A DNA stretch of 64,000 nucleotides, from contig NZ_RRYD01000012.1 of assembly GCF_004010095.1 (NCBI RefSeq), forward strand, positions 1 through 64,000, written 5' to 3'. The stretch is from Lacticaseibacillus hulanensis (GTDB lineage: Bacteria > Bacillota > Bacilli > Lactobacillales > Lactobacillaceae). Positions 8,819 to 17,362 of this stretch are shown in pieces. The position numbers and the translations under genes are program-made. Position 1 is the stretch's first letter; each line of letters begins with the position of its first letter. The notes under the pieces were generated by a model. It was not told where the DNA came from. It was given only the letters and a program-made list of their open reading frames with translations, and searched no databases.

Positions 8819-10606
8819 ATGACACTTGGTTCGTGGTTCGGTCGGTTTATTCTGTCTGTGTTCTTTGTGGCAGGGTACACCACCTATTTTAGTTCAAGGT
8901 TTTATCAACAACTGGTTGAGGGCGGCGATGATCGGCCGCGTCTGCTCAACAACCGGCTTATTTTGCTACTCATTCCGCTGGTTGTCACGCTCGGGCTGCA
9001 GCTAGCGGCCGCGACGGCGCCCAGTGACCAGGGGCTGTACCTTAATTTGCAGCTGTTCATCACCTCGTACACCTTGCTGGATGAGAACCAGGAGGAGTGG
9101 GAGTATGCGCTCAACTGGTTCATCTTCGCGATGTTCTGGATGCTCAATCATCCGTTCGATGCGCACCTGTTCCTGCTCGTGGCGGTGGTGTTTACCGCGC
9201 TGTACTTCGTGATTCGGCGGTGGCAGTACACGATTCATTACCACCGGCTGGCCAACACGATTTTTGCGATTGCCGTCAGTGTCCTGTACTGGTCAACGTA
9301 CGTGGGGCTCGGGCGTGATGAGGCGATTCTGAACCCGATAATTTTCTTTATAATGAGTGGTTATGCGTTCTTCTACTGGTTAAGTATTCACCGCCGCGAA
9401 GAGGAACGGGAACGGATGTTGCGAGAACTCAACGAGGATACCCTGACTGGGGCGCGCAGCCTGAAAATGTTTTTGACCATCAGTGAAGAGCAGTTCCACG
9501 AGGCGGTTCAACAAAATGAGCCCCTCGCCGTTGCCGTAATCGATATTGACCGGTTCAAAATGTTCAACGATGATTACGGCCACGCCGCGGGGGATGCCGT
9601 TCTGATTGGCATTACCAAGATTATTCAGCGCGTGCTTGAAGCTGATGGCGGCCGAGCCGGATTATACCGGACCGGGGGCGAAGAAATGACCATCGTGATG
9701 CCCGGGTACACACTGGTTGATGCCAGCCGGCTAATTCACCTCTGCTGGGCCAATGTGCGCAGCGAGCGGATTATTTTTGAGGGTAACCGTTTTCGCTGCA
9801 CCATCTCTGCCGGGGTGACCGAGCGCGAGGACGACGACATGTCGCTGCTGGCCATGACCAAACGTGCAGATGGTAGTTTGTACATGTCCAAGCAGCGCGG
9901 GCGCGATTGCGTCACCGTGAACGGGATTGGCGATGCACGCAGCGGCCGGGAAAGCACGATGATGAACTACACATTCTTCACCCAGCCAATTGTCCGCATC
10001 AGCGATAACTCCATTGTCAGTAACGAAATGCTGCTGCGGGTTTACGACCACGGCAAATGGACGTTGCCGCACAACTTCGACGTCACCGTGCCCACCATCA
10101 TTAACCTGATGCAGCGGGCCGTGAACAACCTCGAAGTACCGTCGCTGTGCATGAACTTCGAACTGCGTGAATTGGTCGATCCGGAAATCAAGGATGCGCT
10201 AATCAACTACATGAACGACCAGGGCGGCAAGTGTGCCATTGTGGTTGAACTTGACCACATGGACGACTACGCAAGTTTCCGGCAGGTCGCACCCGACTAC
10301 CTCGCTGCCGGCATCAAGTTCACCATCGACTCGGTGGGCATTGAGGGAACGTACGCCCAGTTCGCGCCGGTCCTCGACCTGTTCACTTATGCGAAAATGC
10401 CGCTGAATGAGTTGCGCAGGCTGCATGATGAGGACAAGATTCGCGAGCTGATTCGTTACTGGGAATCGGTGGCGAAGACCCACAATCTGACCTTCATCCT
10501 CCAGGGGATTGAGACCGACCGCGATATCCATCTTGCCAATGACTTTGCGGTAACGATGGGCCAAGGCTATTACTTCAGCCGACCGGTATTGCCCCGAATT
10601 CTGTAA
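8819..10606 (+). CDS. Membrane GGDEF-EAL protein with degenerate EAL domain
   Basis: 595 residues. About six transmembrane helices occupy residues 8-185. The GGDEF domain (about 200-370) has the active-site loop GGEEM, with Met where Phe or Leu is usual, and the metal-site block VIDIDRFKMFNDDYGHAAGD. No RxxD inhibitory site sits at the standard spacing. The EAL domain (about 382-595) keeps the fold, but key motifs are changed: NEMLLRV for ExLxR, TIDSVG for DDFG, and QGIETD for the late EGVE motif. It is therefore probably a cyclic-di-GMP synthase with an inactive or c-di-GMP-binding EAL. RBS GGGGGAG. Transcribed alone. Confidence 0.85.
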   Translation: MTLGSWFGRFILSVFFVAGYTTYFSSRFYQQLVEGGDDRPRLLNNRLILLLIPLVVTLGLQLAAATAPSDQGLYLNLQLFITSYTLLDENQEEWEYALNWFIFAMFWMLNHPFDAHLFLLVAVVFTALYFVIRRWQYTIHYHRLANTIFAIAVSVLYWSTYVGLGRDEAILNPIIFFIMSGYAFFYWLSIHRREEERERMLRELNEDTLTGARSLKMFLTISEEQFHEAVQQNEPLAVAVIDIDRFKMFNDDYGHAAGDAVLIGITKIIQRVLEADGGRAGLYRTGGEEMTIVMPGYTLVDASRLIHLCWANVRSERIIFEGNRFRCTISAGVTEREDDDMSLLAMTKRADGSLYMSKQRGRDCVTVNGIGDARSGRESTMMNYTFFTQPIVRISDNSIVSNEMLLRVYDHGKWTLPHNFDVTVPTIINLMQRAVNNLEVPSLCMNFELRELVDPEIKDALINYMNDQGGKCAIVVELDHMDDYASFRQVAPDYLAAGIKFTIDSVGIEGTYAQFAPVLDLFTYAKMPLNELRRLHDEDKIRELIRYWESVAKTHNLTFILQGIETDRDIHLANDFAVTMGQGYYFSRPVLPRIL

Positions 10607-10616
10607 CTATTAATCC

Positions 10617-10650
10617 ACACCCAGGCGCCCAGCGTACCTGGGTGTTTTTT
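10617..10650 (+). terminator. Terminator after GGDEF-EAL gene
   Basis: Stem ACACCCAGG/CCTGGGTGT followed by a T run. Confidence 0.85.
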
Positions 10651-10843
10651 TACGGGAAAAGCACTGAAATGAGCGACTGGTGTTTATGAATCACGAACAC
10701 AAGCGAAATTTTTGCCGATTTTTGCCCACAAATTTTGCAATATGTATTTTCTTTTTGATGCCCAGCCAGTATGCTATTCAAGGTGCTTTTTTAACCGGTT
10801 TGGTTGATGAGCAACTGTCTACAAATCATGAACGAGGCAAATT

Positions 10844-11797
10844 ATGAGCAAATGGCGAAATGACGGCAAATACGAGGAAGTTAAGCGGCTGGGCGTGGCG
10901 TTAGTCAGTGCGCTCATTACGGCACTGGCGCTCAATCTGTTTTTGACGCCGGCCAACGTGTTTCAATCCGGGGCGACCGGGGTGGCGCAACTCATCTCCC
11001 TGTTTTTGCGGCGGGCGGGGATGCGGACCGGTGACCTGACTGGGTGGCTGAACCTCGTGTTGAACATTCCGCTGGTGTACCTGGCGTGGCGCAAACTTGG
11101 CCGGCAGTTCACCATCTTCAGCATGATTAATACTTTCCTGATTTCGGGGCTTGTCATCGTGCTGCCGGTGCACGCACTGACCGATAACCCGTTAATGAAC
11201 GCGATTTTCGGTGGGGTCCTCACCGGGGTTGGGGTCGGTATCGCGCTCCGGTACGGTTTTTCCACCGGCGGCTTTGATATTCTGTCGATGTACCTGGCGA
11301 AAACCACGCGGCAGTCGGTGGGTGTGCTCATGTTCGCCGTCAACTTCGTCATTGTCATGGTGGCCGGGCTCGGCATTCAGTGGGAAAGCGCGCTGTACAC
11401 CATCATTTCCATCTACTGCATGACGCGGGTGGTGGACACGATTCACACGGCCAACCAGAAACTAACGGCGTTCATCGTCACCGAGCGCGAGGAAGCGGTG
11501 ATTGCGGCCGTCACGAAGCGCCTGATTCGCGGGATTACGGTCATGGATTCGCGTGGGGGCTTCATGCGCCGCGACAACAACACGCTGATGATCGTGGTGT
11601 CCCGCTACGAGCTCTACGATTTGACCGAGGCAATTCACCAAGTCGACCCGCTCGCCTTCATCGATATTGTCGCGACCGTGGATGTGTTCGGCGAATTCCT
11701 GTCGGCGGATCAGCAGCGGGCCAAGAAGGTTGGGGCGGGGCAGACACGCCCGCCGCGACCGGCAGAAGCAGCAGCCAAGCGGAACCAGATTGGTTAG
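10844..11797 (+). CDS. YitT family membrane protein
   Basis: 317 residues. Five to six hydrophobic segments (about 15-185) include the family motif LFLTPANVFQSGATGVAQL. A cytoplasmic C-terminal DUF2179 domain follows (about 205-290, FIVTEREEAVIAAV to RGITVMDSRGG). Basic and Pro-rich tail. Transport substrate unknown for the family. Start at the ATG after GAGGC; single gene ending in a bidirectional terminator. Confidence 0.85.
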   Translation: MSKWRNDGKYEEVKRLGVALVSALITALALNLFLTPANVFQSGATGVAQLISLFLRRAGMRTGDLTGWLNLVLNIPLVYLAWRKLGRQFTIFSMINTFLISGLVIVLPVHALTDNPLMNAIFGGVLTGVGVGIALRYGFSTGGFDILSMYLAKTTRQSVGVLMFAVNFVIVMVAGLGIQWESALYTIISIYCMTRVVDTIHTANQKLTAFIVTEREEAVIAAVTKRLIRGITVMDSRGGFMRRDNNTLMIVVSRYELYDLTEAIHQVDPLAFIDIVATVDVFGEFLSADQQRAKKVGAGQTRPPRPAEAAAKRNQIG

Positions 11798-11836
11798 GTG
11801 GCCGGCTGCGCAACTGGTGCGAATTTTTTGCGAACA

Positions 11837-11876
11837 AAAACGGTAGCAACCCACAGTGGGTCTTGCTACCGTTTTT
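11837..11876 (+). terminator. Bidirectional terminator
   Basis: Long stem AAAACGGTAGCAA with its complement, flanked by A and T runs. It separates yitT from the convergent regulator. Confidence 0.85.
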
Positions 11877-11885
11877 TAATTCAGA

Positions 11886-13766
11886 TTATGCCTGTTTTGC
11901 GCCCAACTTGACCGCCGGGATGAGTGTGTCTTCGATTACCGTAAAGATGTCGCCGAACCACGCACCGGCTTCGGGGACAGGGTGCACAAAGGCCTGAATG
12001 GTCTGGCTGTTTTGGTGCACGAGGGTGGTGATGCCGAGGACCGCTGATGGGTCAGTTATCAGCTGGCCGATGAGCCGCGCGGCGGTTAAGAACATCGAGC
12101 CAGAGAGGTTGACCCCGTCTGCGTAGATGTTGCGGAGCGTTTGCTGCAGGACGGTTAGTTGGTTGATTTGCCCGTTGATGGCGTATTTGAACATCATCGC
12201 GTAGACCACCATGCTAAGTTCGCTGGTCGTGTTGGGGTTAAAGCGGGCGTGGGTTAACAGGCGCCGCCAGATGCCTTGCAGATGACTGGTCGGCACGTAT
12301 GGGGTGCACTGGACCACGGCCATGAAATCCGAGTACGGCAGCGCTTTGCAGTTTGCCAGCGCCGAGACAACGTTGGTGCCAATTTGGCTGGTATCCACCA
12401 GCGTAGCAATCTTCGCGTCACTTACTCCATACTGGCGCAGCAGTTTGATTGCGCGAACGGTCAGCGCACTGGTTGCGAGCAGTTCGCGTGCGTGCGGCAT
12501 GGTCGGCAAATTCAACTTGGCGAGGTTCAGGCAGTGCAACACACCGTTAATGAAATCCGGCTGGGACTGGTCCTGCAACACTGGTGCAAACGGATCGGTG
12601 TCTGCCTGACCCAGGTTCCCGTAAAAGATGCGGACGTCGATTGCCAGCCGCACAGTCAGGGCGAACGCATCGCGGAACCCGAACTGCGTCTTGCCGGCTT
12701 CGAAGCGCGACTCGGTGGCACTGGCCCAGTTGACGCTTAAATCGGTCAGCGCCAGCTTGTAGTGGTGCCGAATCCACGCAATGGTGGCACCGCTCCACTG
12801 CCAATTTGGCAGCGTGCCTTGCTGATGCGTGCGCGTTTTGGCTGGCATCTTGTTGTTCGTCCAGCTGGGCAGTCCGCGCACGATGAGCGTCCATGCGCGA
12901 CTGCAGTAGCCGGACAGGCCGTGCGCGCCCAGGGCATCGATCCGGCCGAGGAGACCGTGCACGTTATCCCGGTTGGCCCCACTTGGCTGCACCACATACT
13001 GGTAGGCAAGCCGGGCCAGTTCGGTCAGGGGCGCCTCATCGAGGGCGTTGATACTGAGGGAATCCATGTGCCGGTTTTGCATCCGCAAGTTGTGGTAGGA
13101 AGTCATGGCTGCGAGCAGGACCGTGCTCGTGGCCATTTCCCGGTGTGCTAGGCTCTGGAGCAGCAAAACGGCCAGGTCAGAACTGGGAATGGTGGATTCG
13201 GTAATATTGGCGGCGGTGAACTGGTGTGCGTATTCAATCAGGCCCGCAGCAATTTTGGCGCGGAGGGTGCTGCTGCCAAAGCGGACCGCCGCGGCGATGG
13301 TCAGTGAGTGGGCGTAGTTCCAGTAGGGGAATGGCTGCAGGAATAGGGCAATCCGTTCCTCCTGGTCGGCGGTCAGCTGAAAATCATCGGTATCTGCGCG
13401 CTGGCAGGTGCAGAGGACAAAGAGCAGCAGCTTGGTCATGCGGTTATCAGCATGGCGTGCGTTTGCGGCGGCAAACTGCGCATTCTGGTCGGCGACTGCG
13501 GTCAGATTATTGCTCAGAAAATTCAGGTAAGTGCCGCGATTGATAATCTCAGGCAGCGAGTCGGTGAAGCTCAGGAAGTCATGCAGGTCCATCTGCAAGT
13601 TGCGCAGAATTTGCCGCACGCTGTGGATGCTGAGGTCGTTTTGGCCACGCTCAAAGCGGGACAGGGCAGCGGCCGAGCACCCGGCCCCCGCAACTGCCTG
13701 ATTCAGATTAAGGCCCCGGTCCTGCCGGAACTGGCGGAAGAATCCGCCGAGGGTTTTTGCATTCAT
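11886..13766 (-). CDS. Double-length Rgg-like regulator A (two HTH units in one chain)
   Basis: 626 residues, about twice an Rgg/GadR/MutR protein. Unit 1 begins with an Xre HTH (residues 6-64, containing AAALSRFERGQNDLS) and a helical domain. Unit 2 begins near residue 325 with a second HTH-like segment (IAWIRHHYKLALTDLSVNW, then ATESRFEAGKTQFGFRD) and another helical domain. The SRFE core is kept in both. This suggests an intramolecular pseudo-dimer, since Rgg proteins act as dimers. It is divergent from the SEC10/PgrA surface protein gene, the most likely target. RBS GGGGAA. A paralog lies at 18480-20372. Confidence 0.8.
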   Translation of the reverse strand: MNAKTLGGFFRQFRQDRGLNLNQAVAGAGCSAAALSRFERGQNDLSIHSVRQILRNLQMDLHDFLSFTDSLPEIINRGTYLNFLSNNLTAVADQNAQFAAANARHADNRMTKLLLFVLCTCQRADTDDFQLTADQEERIALFLQPFPYWNYAHSLTIAAAVRFGSSTLRAKIAAGLIEYAHQFTAANITESTIPSSDLAVLLLQSLAHREMATSTVLLAAMTSYHNLRMQNRHMDSLSINALDEAPLTELARLAYQYVVQPSGANRDNVHGLLGRIDALGAHGLSGYCSRAWTLIVRGLPSWTNNKMPAKTRTHQQGTLPNWQWSGATIAWIRHHYKLALTDLSVNWASATESRFEAGKTQFGFRDAFALTVRLAIDVRIFYGNLGQADTDPFAPVLQDQSQPDFINGVLHCLNLAKLNLPTMPHARELLATSALTVRAIKLLRQYGVSDAKIATLVDTSQIGTNVVSALANCKALPYSDFMAVVQCTPYVPTSHLQGIWRRLLTHARFNPNTTSELSMVVYAMMFKYAINGQINQLTVLQQTLRNIYADGVNLSGSMFLTAARLIGQLITDPSAVLGITTLVHQNSQTIQAFVHPVPEAGAWFGDIFTVIEDTLIPAVKLGAKQA

Positions 13767-13992
13767 GTCGATTCCCCACTTTTTGATAGCGCATTCAACA
13801 ACGGTGATTTGCGTTTGACTTTGCTGGCTAGTTCTTTGGCGACGGTTCTGCTGTCAAAATGTCAATTTAAGAAAGCCAAATGGAACCGTGGTTTTTGATT
13901 TTGAAGCACACATTTATTTCACAAGTACTGGTGGTCTAAACCACTACTGATTAGGGGCTTGGCTGGAATGAAAGCTCCGATGTGTACATTGT

Positions 13993-14014
13993 TAAACAAA
14001 TATGAGTTTGTTTA
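13993..14014. promoter_or_regulatory. Inverted repeat in divergent regulatory region
   Basis: TAAACAAA/TTTGTTTA with a 6-base centre. It lies in the 435-base gap between regulator A and the surface-protein gene, about 60 bases upstream of the latter's -35. Candidate operator. Confidence 0.35.
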
Positions 14015-14076
14015 GGGACCGAAATTACATAAATGCAAAAATGGACCAATTAATCGATTTATTTTTAGCAAACGGA

Positions 14077-14105
14077 TTGTTAAACACTTTAATGGTGCAT
14101 ACCAT
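14077..14105 (+). promoter_or_regulatory. Promoter of surface protein gene
   Basis: TTGTTA (14077-14082), 17-bp spacer, TACCAT (14100-14105). The leader to the start codon is about 90 bases. Confidence 0.5.
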
Positions 14106-14201
14106 AACAATGTAAGCTTGAACCCAAGGGATGATCTGGAGGCCGCATGCTTGCCAAGTGTGAAGAAGTATGAGCTATCTAATAAGGGAGAAGATTCGTT
14201 C

Positions 14202-17003
14202 ATGACAAAAACAAACAAAGTGTTAACTACCGCCGCAATCGCAATGGCTGCTGCCGGTGTCGCCGCAACTGGGAATACCGCGGTGCACGCTGATACGGAC
14301 ACGCCAGCACCAACGACGACCAAAGACACCACGCCAACCCCTGATGCCGCCGTCAAAGCGGCCCAGGCCAACGTTGACCAAAAGCAAAGCGATGTTGACG
14401 CAGCAACTAAGGCGGACACCGCCGCACAAAAGGTGGCAACTGCCGCTAACGCCAAAGTTGACGCCGCTAAGCAGCAGGTAACATCCGCCCAGACGGCCGA
14501 AAAGACCGCTGCAGCTGACCAGGCGAAGGTTGCCCAGAATGCGGCTGACGCTACCCCCGCTAAGCAGGCCGAAGTGCAGAAAGACATCAAGACCGGCGAA
14601 GCTGACGTCGCGGCTAAGACTAGCGCCGCTAAGGCTAGTGCCAGCGCTGTTGACACGGCCAAAAAGGCCGCTGACAGCGCTAAAGCGGCTGTTACGGCTG
14701 CCCAAAATGACGTAACCACCGCCCAAAATGATGTTAATCAAAAGCAGACCGCCACTGCCGCCGCAAAGACGGGCAATGCCAGCGGTGATATCAACGCCGC
14801 CCAAAGCAGTGTTGACCAGGCCATGAGCCAAAAGCAGACCGCTGATAAAGATGTTGAATCCGCCCAAAGTGCTAAGACCGCGGCAGACCAGCAGGTAGCA
14901 ACTGATAACGCCGCCGTAATCCAGGCGCAAACTGCCGCTGACCAGGCCGATGATGCCGTTAATACGGCGGCGGCCGCTAAGACTGCTGCCACAACGGCGA
15001 ACACCGCGGCCCAAAACGCCGTCACCGCTGCGCAGCAAAGTAGTTCCAGCAGCGTCACGGATAGCCATCTGCCTAACACCGTTAAGTGGGCTAGTGATAT
15101 CACTAAGTCGGACCTCGATGCCTTTGCGGACACAAGTTCACCGAAGTTTGATGCCGCGGGTGCTAAAATCTCGACTAGTTTTAGCTTGAACAGCTACGTC
15201 AATACGCCAAGTGACAGCAAGATTGAAGTGCCCAATGCCAAAGCGATTACCCCAGCAATGCAGCTTGAACTGGCCCAGTTTGCCGCCGATACAATTAACC
15301 AGATTCGCGCCAAGACCGGCCAGACCAAAGTTGTGCTTAGCACGGGTGCCATGGCCATGGCTCAAGAAATTGCGGCTGGATACAATAGCGACAATTGGAA
15401 TATGTGGGTCAACCCTGGCCATGATGTTTCGGCGATTACCGCGGCCGCTAAAAATTATGGCTATAACAGTACCGACAATTATTATGAAGATATGGCTTCT
15501 GCTCAAAGCACAATTTCTTTTGTACCTGAAATTGCGGTAATGCGGAATAACACGAACAATCCAGATTACAACTGGATTGATAATGATACTGGTGCTGAAG
15601 GTCCTCACACCTATGCTGATGTCCGGGCATCCGTTTGGCAAGGTATTATTAACATGATGTTTGATGATGCTAAGTCCATGTACTTACATGCAGCTGACAC
15701 GATGGGCTACTGGAACAATCCAACCATGCAGTACTTTGGTTTAAGCATTGACAAATTCGGCCAGATTCACTACATTTACCTGCAAGATTCACCAACTTAC
15801 ATCGCCGACCGGGACCTAGCAACCAGCAAGGGCGTGTTTACCCCGGCAGCTGCTGGCGCAACTGGAAGCACCGATTTGGCGGCGCTTACCGCTAAAGCGG
15901 ACGCGACCGCGAAGACTTTGGCTGCTGCGACGACAACCCTGACCAAGGCCCAAAAGCAGCAGACAACCGCTCGTCAGACCTTGACGGATGCTAAAAATGC
16001 CCTGGTTAAGAGCAAGAGCGCGGCATCCGATGCCGCTGACAAGTTGGCTCAGGCCACTAGCGCGGCTAGCAGTGCGGCCGCTAAGCTGGCCAGTGCCCAA
16101 GCAGCGCTGCAGGCCCTGCAGACTGCTAATAGCAGCGCCGCTGCTAGCCAGGCAGAGACGGTTAAGGCGGCTGAAGCCGCTCTAGCGGCCGCTAAGCAGA
16201 CCCTGGCTAGCGCGCAAGCCGTGCTAACAGCTAAGCAGGCGGACCAGCAGGCCACTGATAAGGCCGTCACGGATGCCCAAACCAAGGCTGATAGTGATGC
16301 TGATGCCGTTGCGATTGCCCAAAAGCACGTTGCTGACCTTAAGCAGCAGCTAGCGGACATGCAAAATGGTGATGCTAACCTGCAGGCCGCTAATGCTAAG
16401 CTGGCGGCTGCTAAGCAGGCAGTTACCGATGCCAAAGACGCCCTGACCGCCGCTGAAGCGGCAGCCGTTAAGCCAAACGCCGATGCCAAAGCAACTGCGG
16501 CGGCATTAACCGCGGCTAAGCAGGCCCTAGCTGCAGCGCAGACCCAGCTCAAGACCGCCCAGCTGAACCAGTACATTGACAGTCTGGTGCACAGTCGCCA
16601 CGATGGGATGCCCGTTGTTAAGCCTGAATTTAAAGCGGCAACTGGCGAGGCTGTTTCCGTTAAGCCGGCAGACTTCTACGATAACACCGTTAAACCTGAA
16701 TTTAAGGCGGCAGCTGGTGATGCCGTATCCGTTAAGCCTGAGGACTTCTACGACAACACGCAGGCTAAAGGCACGCCAATCAACTTGGCAAAGGGTGACA
16801 CCGACAAGCAGGTTGCTTTGAAGCCTGGTTCAACGCAGAACGCACAAGCGGCACCTGCCGCCCAAGCTACTCGTGGTAGCCAGACGAATAAGTCCCTGGC
16901 TCAACTAGGGGATGCTACAAGTAACCTAGGTGCATTGGGGATGTTTGCCCTGGCGATGACGAGTCTGTTAGCACTTGTCGGCTTCAAGAAGCGCCAGTTC
17001 TAG
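14202..17003 (+). CDS. SEC10/PgrA surface exclusion domain protein with degenerate sorting signal
   Basis: 933 residues. A signal peptide (1-33, cleavage near VHAD) leads to an Ala-rich coiled coil (about 50-280) and a SEC10/PgrA domain (about 287-543, with TINQIRAKTGQTKVVLSTGA and AAGYNSDNWNMWVNPGHD). A second coiled coil (556-788) and two 24-residue repeats follow. The tail has a hydrophobic segment (about 905-925) and a basic end, FKKRQF, as in cell-wall-anchored proteins. The sorting motif position reads LAQLGDA instead of LPQTGDA, so sortase anchoring is probably lost and the protein may stay membrane-held. The family's conjugation-exclusion role in enterococci should not be assumed here. 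RBS AAGGGAG. Confidence 0.85.
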   Translation: MTKTNKVLTTAAIAMAAAGVAATGNTAVHADTDTPAPTTTKDTTPTPDAAVKAAQANVDQKQSDVDAATKADTAAQKVATAANAKVDAAKQQVTSAQTAEKTAAADQAKVAQNAADATPAKQAEVQKDIKTGEADVAAKTSAAKASASAVDTAKKAADSAKAAVTAAQNDVTTAQNDVNQKQTATAAAKTGNASGDINAAQSSVDQAMSQKQTADKDVESAQSAKTAADQQVATDNAAVIQAQTAADQADDAVNTAAAAKTAATTANTAAQNAVTAAQQSSSSSVTDSHLPNTVKWASDITKSDLDAFADTSSPKFDAAGAKISTSFSLNSYVNTPSDSKIEVPNAKAITPAMQLELAQFAADTINQIRAKTGQTKVVLSTGAMAMAQEIAAGYNSDNWNMWVNPGHDVSAITAAAKNYGYNSTDNYYEDMASAQSTISFVPEIAVMRNNTNNPDYNWIDNDTGAEGPHTYADVRASVWQGIINMMFDDAKSMYLHAADTMGYWNNPTMQYFGLSIDKFGQIHYIYLQDSPTYIADRDLATSKGVFTPAAAGATGSTDLAALTAKADATAKTLAAATTTLTKAQKQQTTARQTLTDAKNALVKSKSAASDAADKLAQATSAASSAAAKLASAQAALQALQTANSSAAASQAETVKAAEAALAAAKQTLASAQAVLTAKQADQQATDKAVTDAQTKADSDADAVAIAQKHVADLKQQLADMQNGDANLQAANAKLAAAKQAVTDAKDALTAAEAAAVKPNADAKATAAALTAAKQALAAAQTQLKTAQLNQYIDSLVHSRHDGMPVVKPEFKAATGEAVSVKPADFYDNTVKPEFKAAAGDAVSVKPEDFYDNTQAKGTPINLAKGDTDKQVALKPGSTQNAQAAPAAQATRGSQTNKSLAQLGDATSNLGALGMFALAMTSLLALVGFKKRQF
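16617..16760 (+). repeat. Two tandem 72-bp in-gene repeats
   Basis: Units 16617-16688 and 16689-16760 encode VKPEFKAATGEAVSVKPADF followed by YDNT, with few changes between copies. They lie between the second coiled coil and the wall-spanning tail. Confidence 0.8.
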
Positions 17004-17009
17004 TTAATG

Positions 17010-17038
17010 AAGTGTCGGCAAAATGCCGGCACTTTTTT
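17010..17038 (+). terminator. Terminator after surface protein
   Basis: An 11-bp stem (AAGTGTCGGCA with TGCCGGCACTT, one G-U) followed by T6. Confidence 0.9.
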
Positions 17039-17216
17039 GGTCAGTGCGAGCTTGAAATGGATCGTTTTTGTGGGGCCGCAATAGTGGACAGAGAGTGGCT
17101 AATCATTTTGGTGGGCACGCTTTAAGATAACACAATGCTTATAGCGTGTTGCGTGCCGCCGCCAAGGTGAAATTGTTGGTGATTGATTAACAACCGTCTG
17201 CAGTTAGCAATCTTCG

Positions 17217-17225
17217 TGTTAAAAT
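17217..17225 (+). promoter_or_regulatory. Extended -10 promoter for lipoprotein gene
   Basis: TGTTAAAAT, an extended -10 with a poor -35. The rest of 17039-17362 has no gene that I can support. Confidence 0.4.
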
Positions 17226-17330
17226 ACAAATGCAAGAATATGCTTAAAAAATAACGATGCTGGTTTGCTAGGCAGAATGCGCACACAGTGGTGTTGTGCT
17301 CAGTAGGGTTTAAACAGTGAGGAGGAGTGA

Positions 17331-17352
17331 CCCGGCCGGATCACGGCTGGGG
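17331..17352 (+). promoter_or_regulatory. Hairpin between Shine-Dalgarno and start codon
   Basis: GAGGAGG (17319-17325) lies about 37 bases before the ATG at 17363. In between, CCCGGCCG (17331-17338) pairs with CGGCTGGG (17344-17351) as an 8-bp stem with a GATCA loop. Folding would bring the SD within about 15 bases of the ATG. Confidence 0.4.
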
Positions 17353-17362
17353 TCCAAATAAT

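Noticed and set aside
14002-14115. A 37-codon reading frame with a hydrophobic C-terminus next to regulator A, like a short hydrophobic signal peptide.
   Set aside because: No ribosome binding site, overlaps the inverted repeat and the surface-gene promoter, and is longer than typical Rgg signal peptides.
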